Counted from the stretch's first letter, positions 1-8,419 are shown. The stretch: 21,627 nucleotides of DNA from JBKHDT01 sp049974825 (GCA_049974825.1 JBNGDJ010000035.1:1-21627), one strand, 5' to 3'. The notes: a model not told the origin generated them from the letters alone. Made by a program: numbers and translations.

Positions 1-8
1 CTGAACGC

Positions 9-143
9 GGGCTCCGCCAGCTGGCGCGTTAAGCTGGCGTTAGCCCACAAATCCATGGATGGATTTGTGCAGAGTTTCCCTCAGTGAGTGTTGGGGCATC
101 CATGCCCCAGTCGGGAATCTGGAGCATTCGTGCAGCAATTCCC
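9..143. repeat. Left tandem hairpin array (CATCCATG-core family)
   Basis: Four hairpins follow one another. The first pairs 9-13 with 42-46 and 15-21 with 33-39, and contains the 12-bp palindrome CGCCAGCTGGCG at 15-26. The second is an 11-bp perfect stem, 46-56 with 59-69. The third is GGGGCAT/ATGCCCC, 93-99 with 102-108. The fourth is GGGAAT/ATTCCC, 113-118 with 138-143, enclosing GCATTCGTGCAG. The second and third are centred on CATGGATG and CATCCATG respectively, and their centres lie 43 bp apart. Segment 91-135 recurs inverted near the right end of the window with one mismatch. No coding function is evident. The stems could act in RNA or in single-stranded DNA; the function is unknown. 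Confidence 0.8.
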
Positions 144-241
144 TTATCCTCTTTCTTTTGGCCGATCCGAACAGTCTTCGTCGCGCGGCGCGACTCGGCA
201 TCCACTGACCTGGACCCGGCGGATCGGTTTTCTGGAGCGTC

Positions 242-3200
242 ATGTCGAAACATCGCACACGCCGGTTAGCCGGGTTGATTCTGGCCTGGCTCGCCCTGTG
301 GGCCTTGCCGGGCTCGGCCGAGGATCGCGAGGTGGTGATAGGCCAGCTGTCTTTTCTGCCGGCCGAGCAGACGCAGGCGCGCGCCCTGCCTACCGCGCAA
401 TGGCTTGAGTCGCGCATCCCGGGTTATCGCTTTACCTTCCGCGCCCTGGGCTTTGAGGCGCTGGAGCAGGCGGTTCGCGACGGTGAGGTGGACTTCGTGC
501 TCACCAATCCCGAGCACCACGTATATCTGGCACGCACCTACGGGGTGACCGACTTCGCCACGCTGGTCAACGAAGTCAACGGCCTGCCGCTTGACCGCTT
601 CGGCGGGGTTGTCTTCACCCGGGCGGAGGATCCGGACCACCGGGAGCTGGCTGATGTCGTGGGCGCGCGGGTGGCTGCGGTGTCCGAGCAGTCGCTGGGC
701 GGGTTTCTTGCACAGGCCGGTGTGTTCGACCATCTCGGCATCGACCTGGCCGCCGAGGCGGGCAGGATTCACATGACCGGAATGCCTCATGCCAACGTCG
801 TCTCCATGGTGCTCGCCGGCGAGGCTGATTTCGGCCTGGTGCGCAGCGGGGTGCTCGAAGACATGGTGCGCCGGGGTGCGCTGGATCTCGCGGACATCCA
901 CGTGATCGACGATTATCGTGCCCCGGGCGATTTTCCCTTTCTGCTATCCACGCCGCTGTATCCCGAGTGGCCCTTCGGGGCCATGTCGTCGGTCCCGGAT
1001 GAGCTGGTCAAGCAGGTGGCCGTGGCCCTTTTCCAGATCGGCCCGGAGGATGCTGCCGCCGATCAGGGTGGCTACCACGGGTTCAAGCCGCCGGCCGATT
1101 ATGGAACCGTGGATGCGTTGATGGAACGGCTGCGAGTCGGGCCCTATGCCCGGGCGGAGCGTTTTGACTGGGGTGATATCTACCAAAAGTATTCCGCCCA
1201 CCTGATTTCGGCGATGGGCGCGGCCCTGTTCGGGGTGCTTCTGCTTGCCTGGTACGTGCTGCGCGCGAACGGACGACTGAACCGGGTGGTGCATGCCGAG
1301 CAGGCCCTGGCAGGGCAGCTGCGCGAGCTCAATTCGGATCTGGAATATCGCATCCACGAGCACGAGGAAGCCCAGCGGGCGCTGCGGCGCAGCGAAAAAC
1401 GCCTGTCGCTGCTGTTTGCCTCGATGGAAGACCACGTTTTCGTGGTTGATCGGCGCGGGCGGTTTACCGAGTTCTTCCAGTCGGAAGGCGAGGATCGACT
1501 GGTGGATGACCCGTCCGAATGTCTGGGACGCCCCATGGAGTCCCTTTTTCCCTACAGGGTCTCCGCGGCTCTTGACCGGGCGATCGAGGCGCTCGACTCG
1601 GGTGCGCGCACCCACAGCGAGGAGTATTCGCTTCAGGTGGGTAACCAGTCACGCTGGTTCATGGCGCGTTTCAGCGCAGTGCACGATCCGGAACGGGACG
1701 AGCCGGCCTACCTGGTGGTGATGCGGGACATGACCGAGCGCAAGCGCATCGAGGAGCGTCTGCGCCTCGATGCCAGCGTGTTCCATCATGCGCATGAAGG
1801 CATTCTGGTCACCGATGCCACCGGCCAGATCGTCGAGGCCAATGCCACGTTTTGCCACATGACCGGCTACGAGCGGGATGAGGTCATTGGCCGCAACCCC
1901 CGCTTTCTTCAGTCCGGCCGGCAGGACGGCGAGTTCTACCGCCGGATGTGGAGCACGCTGCTTGAGCGCGGGGCCTGGCATGGTGAGCTGTGGAATCGCA
2001 AGAAAAACGGCGATATCTACGCGCAGCTGGCGCACATCTCGGCCGTTCGGGATGATCGCGGCCGGCTCACCCATTTCGTGGGGCTGTTCTCGGACATCAC
2101 GCCGATCAAGGAAACCGAGCACCAGCTCAAGAGCATGGCGTACCACGATGCATTGACCCGCCTGCCCAACCGCAGCCTACTCTCCGAGCGGATGCGTGAT
2201 GCCATGGCCCAGACCCGCGCCCAGGGTGGCCAGCTGGTGGTGGCCTACATGGACCTGGATGGCTTCAAGCCGGTCAACGACAGCCTGGGTCATGACAAGG
2301 GGGACCAGCTTTTGCGGCAGGTGGCAGACCGGCTGCGCAAATGCGTCCGGGGCATGGACACCGTGGCTCGCCTCGGGGGGGACGAGTTCGTGGTGTTGTT
2401 GACGGAGATCCAGGACCAGACCCAGTGGACGCGGGCGCTTGACCGTCTGCTGCAGTCGGTGAACGCGCCCTATGAGTTGGATGGAAAGGAGGTCCGGGTA
2501 TCCGCCAGTGTCGGGGTGACCTTGTTCCCCGATGACGACGCGGACGCGGACACGCTCATGCGCCATTCCGACCAGGCCATGTACCGGGCCAAGCAGGAAG
2601 GCCGAAATCGCTATCACCTCTTCGACCCGGAGCACGACCGGCGGGCACAGGAGCAGAGCGTGGCTCTGGAGCGGATCGCCGCCGGTCTCTCGGACGGGGA
2701 GTTCGTCCTTTACTATCAGCCAAAGGTCGACATGACGAGCGGTCAGGTGGCCGGGGCGGAGGCGCTGATCCGCTGGCAGCATCCCGAGCGGGGGCTGGTG
2801 CCCCCGGGGGAGTTTCTGCCGATGGTCGAGGACAGCGATCTGTCAGCCGATCTGGGTGTCTGGGTCATCCGCGAGGCATTGCGCCAGTGGGCGGCCTGGC
2901 ATGCCGACGGCCTGACCCTGCCCTTGAGCGTGAATGTCAGCGCGCATCACCTGGAAAGCCCCGACTTCGCGACCAGGCTGGCTGAACTTCTGTCCGAAGT
3001 GCCGGAATACCAGGCGGGCATGCTGGACCTGGAGATTCTCGAAACGGCGGCGCTGCTGGATGTCGAGCGCATCTGCGGCCTGATTCACGAATGTGCGGGC
3101 ATGGGGGTGCTGTTCTCGCTGGACGATTTTGGCACCGGCTATTCTTCTCTGACCTATCTCAAGCGCCTGCCGGCACAGACACTCAAGATCGATCAGTCCT

Positions 3201-3469
3201 TCGTTCGGGACATGCTTGATGATCCCGAGGATCGGGCGATCGTGGAGGGGGTTGTCGGTCTGGCGCGGGCCTTCGATCGCTGCGTGATTGCCGAGGGGGC
3301 CGAGACGCCCGAGCATTGCCGTCTGCTGCGCTCGCTTGGTTGCTTTATGGCGCAGGGCTACGGGATTGCCCGCCCCATGCCGGCCGCCTCTCTGGCGGGC
3401 TGGGTTCGGGATTTTCGCCCTGATCCGCAATGGCAGGATGTGAATCGGGGCAAGCCCGGCCGGGGTTGA
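242..3469 (+). CDS. Membrane-anchored PhnD-like/PAS/PAS/GGDEF/EAL cyclic-di-GMP enzyme
   Basis: This 1075-residue protein is a sensor that probably makes and/or degrades cyclic di-GMP. Residues 1-26 form a signal peptide ending GSA. About 30-300 resemble periplasmic phosphonate-type substrate-binding proteins (PhnD-like). About 319-341 form a membrane span, followed by a coiled coil to about 385. PAS domains lie at about 385-500 and 505-625. In the GGDEF domain the active-site GGDEF is at 712-716, and the inhibitory-site RGMD at 703-706 lies five residues before it. In the EAL domain E840-A-L, N898, the pair D961-D962, K982, E1018 and Q1038 are all present. Both catalytic sets therefore look intact, so the net direction of activity cannot be told. 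TGGAG at 231-235 supports the ATG chosen. The gene converges on mutM. The ligand is unknown; a phosphonate-like or other small oxyanion ligand is inference only. Confidence 0.93.
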   Translation: MSKHRTRRLAGLILAWLALWALPGSAEDREVVIGQLSFLPAEQTQARALPTAQWLESRIPGYRFTFRALGFEALEQAVRDGEVDFVLTNPEHHVYLARTYGVTDFATLVNEVNGLPLDRFGGVVFTRAEDPDHRELADVVGARVAAVSEQSLGGFLAQAGVFDHLGIDLAAEAGRIHMTGMPHANVVSMVLAGEADFGLVRSGVLEDMVRRGALDLADIHVIDDYRAPGDFPFLLSTPLYPEWPFGAMSSVPDELVKQVAVALFQIGPEDAAADQGGYHGFKPPADYGTVDALMERLRVGPYARAERFDWGDIYQKYSAHLISAMGAALFGVLLLAWYVLRANGRLNRVVHAEQALAGQLRELNSDLEYRIHEHEEAQRALRRSEKRLSLLFASMEDHVFVVDRRGRFTEFFQSEGEDRLVDDPSECLGRPMESLFPYRVSAALDRAIEALDSGARTHSEEYSLQVGNQSRWFMARFSAVHDPERDEPAYLVVMRDMTERKRIEERLRLDASVFHHAHEGILVTDATGQIVEANATFCHMTGYERDEVIGRNPRFLQSGRQDGEFYRRMWSTLLERGAWHGELWNRKKNGDIYAQLAHISAVRDDRGRLTHFVGLFSDITPIKETEHQLKSMAYHDALTRLPNRSLLSERMRDAMAQTRAQGGQLVVAYMDLDGFKPVNDSLGHDKGDQLLRQVADRLRKCVRGMDTVARLGGDEFVVLLTEIQDQTQWTRALDRLLQSVNAPYELDGKEVRVSASVGVTLFPDDDADADTLMRHSDQAMYRAKQEGRNRYHLFDPEHDRRAQEQSVALERIAAGLSDGEFVLYYQPKVDMTSGQVAGAEALIRWQHPERGLVPPGEFLPMVEDSDLSADLGVWVIREALRQWAAWHADGLTLPLSVNVSAHHLESPDFATRLAELLSEVPEYQAGMLDLEILETAALLDVERICGLIHECAGMGVLFSLDDFGTGYSSLTYLKRLPAQTLKIDQSFVRDMLDDPEDRAIVEGVVGLARAFDRCVIAEGAETPEHCRLLRSLGCFMAQGYGIARPMPAASLAGWVRDFRPDPQWQDVNRGKPGRG

Positions 3470-3498
3470 GTCATCCGGGCGAACCGCTGTGTACAGGC

Positions 3499-4320
<822 letters not shown>

Positions 4321-4375
4321 GGGCGGGTTTTCTCGCGCGTAGAGCCGCCTTCCCGTTTCGGGCGGGACGGAGACG

Positions 4376-4401
4376 AAAAAAGACCCGGCAAGGGCCGGGT
4401 C
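4376..4401 (-). terminator. Intrinsic terminator after rpmG
   Basis: Read on the minus strand, an 8-bp perfect GC-rich stem (4394-4401 with 4382-4389, 4-nt loop) is followed directly by six Ts (4381-4376). This is a textbook Rho-independent terminator. It lies 31 nt past the rpmG stop and 55 nt before the mutM start, so it should reduce transcription from rpmBG into mutM. Confidence 0.88.
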
Positions 4402-4432
4402 CGGGTCGATCAGAAAGACAGGGAGGCCCCGC

Positions 4433-4588
4433 TTACTTGATCTTGGCTTCCTTGTACATCACGTGCTTGCGTACCACCGGGTCGAACTTCTTGAGTTCCA
4501 TTTTCTCGGGCATGGTGCGCTTGTTCTTGGTCGTGGTGTAGTAGTGGCCGGTTCCGGCGCTGGATACCAGTTTGATCTTGTCACGCAT
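4433..4588 (-). CDS. rpmG: 50S ribosomal protein L33
   Basis: This 51-residue large-subunit protein begins MRDKIKLVSSAGTGHYYTT and ends VMYKEAKIK, closely matching the gammaproteobacterial L33 pattern. It contains no cysteines, so it is the zinc-free (C-minus) form. Its length is a few residues shorter at the N-terminus than E. coli L33, which has a short extension before the equivalent position. AGGAAG lies about 7 nt upstream of the ATG. It follows rpmB after 18 nt and is followed by an intrinsic terminator, so rpmB-rpmG form a two-gene operon. Confidence 0.97.
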   Translation of the reverse strand: MRDKIKLVSSAGTGHYYTTTKNKRTMPEKMELKKFDPVVRKHVMYKEAKIK

Positions 4589-4606
4589 GGCTCACTTCCT
4601 GTTCGG

Positions 4607-4843
4607 TTAAACTTTCTCGCCGCGCGCGCGAAGATCAGCCAAAACGGCGTCGATGCCGACCTTGTCGATAATGCGCAGGCCCTTGGAAGAAACGCGCAGG
4701 CTCACAAAGCGGTTCTCGCTCTCTACCCAGAAACGCTTGTTGTGCAGGTTGGGCAGAAAGCGGCGACGCGTCTTGTTGTTCGCGTGCGAGACATTGTTGC
4801 CGACGGCCGGGCGCTTGCCGGTCACCTGACAGACTCGGGACAT
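4607..4843 (-). CDS. rpmB: 50S ribosomal protein L28
   Basis: This 78-residue large-subunit protein begins MSRVCQVTGKRP, the usual L28 N-terminus, and contains the family pattern around NNKTRRRFLPNLH (residues 22-34) and VSSKGLRIIDKVG (51-63). An upstream in-frame ATG at 4913-4915 would add 24 residues unlike the family. The start used here has GAGGAG about 8 nt upstream, so I prefer it. It is the first gene of the rpmBG operon and has a good sigma-70 promoter 44 nt upstream. Confidence 0.97.
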   Translation of the reverse strand: MSRVCQVTGKRPAVGNNVSHANNKTRRRFLPNLHNKRFWVESENRFVSLRVSSKGLRIIDKVGIDAVLADLRARGEKV

Positions 4844-4886
4844 GATGTGTCTCCTCGGAAAAACGGACGCAAAAATAAGGCCGTGG

Positions 4887-4915
4887 ATTCTATACGAGCG
4901 GTTCGGGGACATCAA
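4887..4915 (-). promoter_or_regulatory. Sigma-70-type promoter for rpmBG
   Basis: On the minus strand, TTGATG (4915-4910) and TAGAAT (4892-4887) are separated by exactly 17 bp. They match the -35 and -10 consensus at 4/6 and 5/6 positions. The predicted transcription start is about 35-40 nt before the rpmB ATG. Position, spacing and orientation all fit. Confidence 0.7.
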
Positions 4916-4935
4916 GCGCCTTTTTCGTTTCGCCG

Positions 4936-4964
4936 TTGAGTCTGTGGCGAGGCACTCGTATCAT
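4936..4964 (+). promoter_or_regulatory. Sigma-70-type promoter for trpS
   Basis: TTGAGT (4936-4941) and TATCAT (4959-4964) are separated by 17 bp. They match the -35 and -10 consensus at 4/6 and 5/6. The predicted start lies near 4971, giving a leader of about 35 nt before trpS. Its -35 box is 20 bp from the -35 box of the opposing rpmBG promoter. Confidence 0.62.
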
Positions 4965-5005
4965 CGCGTACCCATCAAATCCACAACCACGGACCCTGCA
5001 AGCCC

Positions 5006-6016
5006 ATGACAGCCTCCGAGCACAAGCCGGTGCTCCTCAGCGGCATCCAGCCTTCCGGCCAGCTCCTGATCGGCCACTACGTCGGTGCCATCCGCAACTG
5101 GGTGCAGATGCAGCAGACGCACGATTCGCTGTTCATGCTGGTCGACCAGCACGCGATCACCGTCCGGCAGGATCCGGCTGTTTTTCGTGCGCGCTGCTAC
5201 GACTTCATCGCCCTGTACATTGCCTGCGGCCTGGACCCGGAGCGCAATACGATTTTCGTGCAGTCGCACGTGCCGGAACACACCCAGCTTGCCTGGGCGC
5301 TCAACTGCTACGCCTACATGGGCGAGCTGGAGCGGATGACCCAGTTCAAGGACAAGGCGCGCAAGCATGCCGCCAATTTGAACGTGGGCCTGTTTGCCTA
5401 TCCGGTGCTGATGGCCGCCGACATTCTCCTGTACCAGGCAAACCAGGTCCCGGTGGGCGCGGATCAGAAGCAGCACCTGGAGCTGACCCGTGATCTGGCC
5501 ATGCGCTTCAACAACCTGTACGGCGAGATCTTCACCGTGCCGGAGCCTTTCATTCCGCAGGCGGGCGGGCGAATCATGAGCCTTCAGGATCCCGCCGTGA
5601 AGATGTCCAAGTCCGACCCGGACGAAAAGAGCTACATCGCCCTGCTCGACGAGCCGAAAAAGATCATGAAAAAGTTCAAGCGGGCGGTGACGGACTCCGA
5701 AACGGAGATTCGCTTCGATCCCGAAAACAAGCCCGGGGTCTCCAACCTGCTGACCCTGCTGTCGATCATCGGCGGCCAGTCGGTCGAGTCGCTGGAGGCC
5801 GAGTTCACGGGGCAGGGCTACGGCGCGCTCAAGACGCGCACGGCCGAGGCGGTGATTGCCTTCCTTGAACCCGTGCAGGCGCGGTTTGCCGAACTTCGGG
5901 CGGATACTGGCCATCTGGATGCCGTGCTTGCCCGCGGTGCCGAGTCGGCTCGCGCGCGTGCCGCGGACACGCTGGCGCGGGTGCATGACGCGCTCGGCTT
6001 TATCATGCCGCGCTGA
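5006..6016 (+). CDS. trpS: Tryptophanyl-tRNA synthetase
   Basis: This class I enzyme attaches tryptophan to tRNA(Trp) using ATP. The 336-residue length is typical. The HIGH-type signature appears as PSGQLLIGHYVGA (residues 16-28, GHY at 23-25) and the KMSKS loop is at 199-203. The conserved stretch VPVGADQKQHLEL (148-160) also fits. The Shine-Dalgarno sequence is weak. A promoter is visible at 4936-4964. nnr begins 5 nt after the stop, so trpS appears to lead a trpS-nnr-tsaE transcription unit. No tryptophan-rich leader peptide is visible upstream. Confidence 0.97.
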   Translation: MTASEHKPVLLSGIQPSGQLLIGHYVGAIRNWVQMQQTHDSLFMLVDQHAITVRQDPAVFRARCYDFIALYIACGLDPERNTIFVQSHVPEHTQLAWALNCYAYMGELERMTQFKDKARKHAANLNVGLFAYPVLMAADILLYQANQVPVGADQKQHLELTRDLAMRFNNLYGEIFTVPEPFIPQAGGRIMSLQDPAVKMSKSDPDEKSYIALLDEPKKIMKKFKRAVTDSETEIRFDPENKPGVSNLLTLLSIIGGQSVESLEAEFTGQGYGALKTRTAEAVIAFLEPVQARFAELRADTGHLDAVLARGAESARARAADTLARVHDALGFIMPR

Positions 6017-6021
6017 TCGCC

Positions 6022-7473
6022 GTGAATCTCTACCGGCCGGAACAGGTTCAGGCCCACGAACGCGCCCTGTTCGACGGGGGTGTGGACAGTGCGGCCCTCA
6101 TGGAGGCAGCCGGGGCGGCTGCCTGGGCGCAGATTCGCGCACTTGCGCCTGCCGGCGGTCCGATTCAGGTAGTTGTCGGGCCGGGCAATAACGGGGGCGA
6201 CGGGCTGGTCATTGCCCGGCTCGCTCGGGCCGAGGGATGGCCGGTCCGGCTGTTCGGGATCGTCGCGCTGGATGCCTTTCGGGGTGATGCCGCCCGGCAG
6301 GCAGCCGCCTGGCGCGCCGAAGACGGGGAAGAAATCCAGAATGATCCGGCCGCCCTGGCCCCGGAGGGGGTCGTGGTCGACGCCCTGTTCGGGATCGGCC
6401 TCGATCGGGCCATCGAGGGGCCGGCTGCAGACTGGGTGACGACTATCCACCGCTCGGGCCTGCCGGTCTGCTCGGTTGACGTGCCCTCCGGGCTGGATGC
6501 GGCAACCGGCCGGGCGCTGGGCCCGACCGTCCGCGCGGACCGCACGGTCACCTTTATTGCCGGCAAGGTGGGGCTGTTCACCGGGGATGGCTGTGAGTAC
6601 GCAGGTCAGGTGATCCTGGAACGCCTGGAAATGCCCGAGCCTCCCGTTGCCGCGGCGGCGCGCCTGGATACGGATACCCCTGCCCTGGGTCGGCGGCACC
6701 GAAATGCCCACAAGGGGCGGTTTGGCACGGTGCTTGTGCTTGGCGGCAATGCCGGAATGTCCGGGGCGGCGCGGCTGGCCGGGGAGGGCGCCCTGCGCGT
6801 CGGTGCGGGCAAGGTTCATGTGGGCACCCATCCCGAACACGCGGCCTGGCTGAACCAGGGCTGCCCGGAGTTGATGGTTTCGGCCGTTGCCGATGAGCGT
6901 GCCCTGCTGCGCCTGCTGGGTCATGCCGATGTGCTGGCACTCGGACCGGGGTTGGGTCAGGACGCCTGGGCCATGCGAATGGTGCGCCAGGCGTTGCGGG
7001 TGCATCTGCCGATGGTGGTGGATGCCGATGCCTTGCGGCTGATCGGCAACAATCGTTCGATCCGGCAGGACATCGTGTTTACCCCGCACCCCGGCGAAGC
7101 CGGATTCATGCTCGACGAGACGCCAGCCGTGATCCAGGCCGATCGTCCCTCGGCTGCCCGGCGTCTTCAGCAGACCTTTGGCGGTGTCGTGGTGCTCAAG
7201 GGCACCGGCACGCTGGTGGCCGGTGATGAGGCGACGATGGTCTGCCCGGCCGGCAACCCCGGCATGGCAAGCGGTGGCATGGGGGATGTCCTGACCGGCG
7301 TGATTGCCGGCCTGATGGCGCAGGGACTCGATCCGTTCGAGGCCGCGCGCCTCGGCGTGCGGGCCCATGCCGAGGCCGCGGATGCCGAGGTGGCGGACCG
7401 GGGCGAGCGCGGCCTGCTGGCCTCCGACCTGCTGCCCGGCATCCGACGCTGGATCAACGGGGCAGACAGGTGA
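6022..7473 (+). CDS. nnr: Bifunctional NAD(P)HX epimerase / dehydratase
   Basis: This metabolite-repair enzyme (YjeF family) restores hydrated NADH and NADPH. The N-terminal half is the epimerase, with GPGNNGGDGLV around residues 53-63. The C-terminal half is the ADP- or ATP-dependent dehydratase with a ribokinase-like fold: HKGRFGTVLVLGG near 230-242, TPHPGEAGF near 354-362, and the catalytic-type GGMGD at 418-422. The 483-residue length suits the fused form. It starts with GTG and has no strong Shine-Dalgarno sequence; its closeness to the trpS stop suggests translational coupling. Its last codons overlap tsaE (GTGA), which matches the usual nnr-tsaE pairing. Confidence 0.96.
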   Translation: MNLYRPEQVQAHERALFDGGVDSAALMEAAGAAAWAQIRALAPAGGPIQVVVGPGNNGGDGLVIARLARAEGWPVRLFGIVALDAFRGDAARQAAAWRAEDGEEIQNDPAALAPEGVVVDALFGIGLDRAIEGPAADWVTTIHRSGLPVCSVDVPSGLDAATGRALGPTVRADRTVTFIAGKVGLFTGDGCEYAGQVILERLEMPEPPVAAAARLDTDTPALGRRHRNAHKGRFGTVLVLGGNAGMSGAARLAGEGALRVGAGKVHVGTHPEHAAWLNQGCPELMVSAVADERALLRLLGHADVLALGPGLGQDAWAMRMVRQALRVHLPMVVDADALRLIGNNRSIRQDIVFTPHPGEAGFMLDETPAVIQADRPSAARRLQQTFGGVVVLKGTGTLVAGDEATMVCPAGNPGMASGGMGDVLTGVIAGLMAQGLDPFEAARLGVRAHAEAADAEVADRGERGLLASDLLPGIRRWINGADR

Positions 7474-7967
7474 GCCAGGTCTGGCAGACAAGCTTGCAGG
7501 ACGAGCAGGCGACATCCCGGCTTGGCGCACTGCTTGGAGAAGCGGTAGAGGGCGCGGGCAGCATACATCTCGAAGGTCCGCTGGGGGCTGGCAAGTCAAC
7601 GCTGGCGCGGGCCCTGCTGCGCGCCCGGGGGGTCACCGGCGCCATTCGCAGTCCGACCTACACGCTGGTCGAGCCTTACGAGATTGACGGTCGGCCCTGG
7701 CTACATCTGGACCTGTACCGCCTGGCTGACCCCGAGGAAGTACATTACTTGGGCGTGCTGGACGAGATCGACCGGGCAGTCCTGCTGGTCGAATGGCCAA
7801 GTCGTGGCGAAGGGGTGCTGCCCGAGCCGGATCTTCGCATCTGCCTTGCGATCAGTGCTCCGGGTCGTTCCGCCTGCCTCGAGGCCCGAACCACAACCGG
7901 GTGTCGCTGGCTTGCCCGACTGGCCGAAACCTGGAATGCCCCGTCGCACAATGGCGCCAGCCATTGA
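7470..7967 (+). CDS. tsaE: tRNA threonylcarbamoyladenosine biosynthesis ATPase TsaE
   Basis: TsaE is the ATPase that works with TsaB and TsaD to make the t6A base at position 37 of ANN-decoding tRNAs. The 165-residue product has a P-loop GPLGAGKST at 36-44, followed by SPTYTLVEPY (61-70), HLDLYRL (79-85) and VEWPSRG (107-113), all diagnostic of the family. It starts with GTG, and that codon overlaps the nnr stop (GTGA), indicating translational coupling. Its tsaB and tsaD partners are not in this window. Confidence 0.96.
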   Translation: MSQVWQTSLQDEQATSRLGALLGEAVEGAGSIHLEGPLGAGKSTLARALLRARGVTGAIRSPTYTLVEPYEIDGRPWLHLDLYRLADPEEVHYLGVLDEIDRAVLLVEWPSRGEGVLPEPDLRICLAISAPGRSACLEARTTTGCRWLARLAETWNAPSHNGASH

Positions 7968-8386
7968 ATCGCGGCGCATGGGTCCGGGCGTGTGCCGGCT
8001 CGGGCCGCGTTTGACGACTTCCCGCGCTACCGTCTGGGCGATGATTCGACCGACGGATACCTCCTTTGCCCGCCTTGTTCAGTCCAGAACGGCAGAATCT
8101 TGCCGACGACACCTCGTTGTTTTTTCAGGTTATTTTTGTATCCAACTGACTTGAAAGGATTTTTTTGACCCAGGGCCGCCAAGTGCGTGGTTTTCCTGCA
8201 ACAGCACAATATGTAGTTTCCATGATGCTTTCAAACCCCTGCATGTTGGTTGGTTGGCCTGGCGTTTGTTCTAGCTTTACGCTGTATCTTCCTAAAATAC
8301 TTGAAGAAAAAAATCCGATGGCGAAAAATTGATCCTGCGTGATCAACCCAATTGGAGTCGACCCGCCCCCATATTTCGCTGCAGGG
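7968..8386 (+). other. Long AT-richer spacer between tsaE and the amidase gene
   Basis: About 450 bases separate tsaE from the amidase start, and I find no credible gene here. The part from about 8110 to 8350 is visibly richer in A and T than its surroundings, with T- and A-runs at 8122-8127, 8160-8166 and 8306-8313. It holds a TTGG triplicate at 8246-8257, a lone -10-like TAAAAT at 8293-8298 without a good -35, and a perfect 6-bp inverted repeat TTGATC/GATCAA (8329-8334, 8341-8346). The region probably carries the promoter of the amidase operon, but I cannot place it with confidence. The T-run at 8160 lacks a convincing stem, so it is not called a terminator. Confidence 0.5.
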
Positions 8387-8416
8387 GCGCGTCGGCTTCC
8401 GCCTTCGGAGGCGCGC
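8387..8416 (+). promoter_or_regulatory. Hairpin enclosing the amidase Shine-Dalgarno sequence
   Basis: GCGCG (8387-8391) can pair with CGCGC (8412-8416), and CTTCCG (8396-8401) with CGGAGG (8406-8411, one G-T pair), around a CCTT loop. This gives 11 pairs interrupted only by a 4-nt bulge. The Shine-Dalgarno GGAGG (8407-8411) lies inside the stem, which ends 3 nt before the ATG. A competing stem, CGCCCC (8364-8369) with GGGGCG (8384-8389), shares bases 8387-8389. The structures are visible by pairing; any regulatory role is inference. Confidence 0.4.
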
Positions 8417-8419
8417 ACC

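Noticed and set aside
35..46. Resemblance to an integron attC end (GGCGTTAGCCC)
   Set aside because: GTTAGCC breaks the GTTRRRY consensus, the candidate partner at 4-8 matches only five bases, and no integrase or cassette is present. The segment is better explained as part of the hairpin array.
5818..7599. 593-codon open frame on the minus strand opposite trpS, nnr and tsaE
   Set aside because: It lies entirely over well-identified plus-strand genes. Long antisense frames are expected in GC-rich coding DNA, and the translation shows no recognisable domain.
8144..8166. Terminator at the T-run upstream of the amidase
   Set aside because: Only a 4-bp stem (ATCC/GGAT) with a 13-nt loop precedes the Ts, which is too weak.
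8251..8267. Sigma-54 promoter-like TGGCCTGG-type sequence
   Set aside because: The required GG and GC do not occur with the right spacing.
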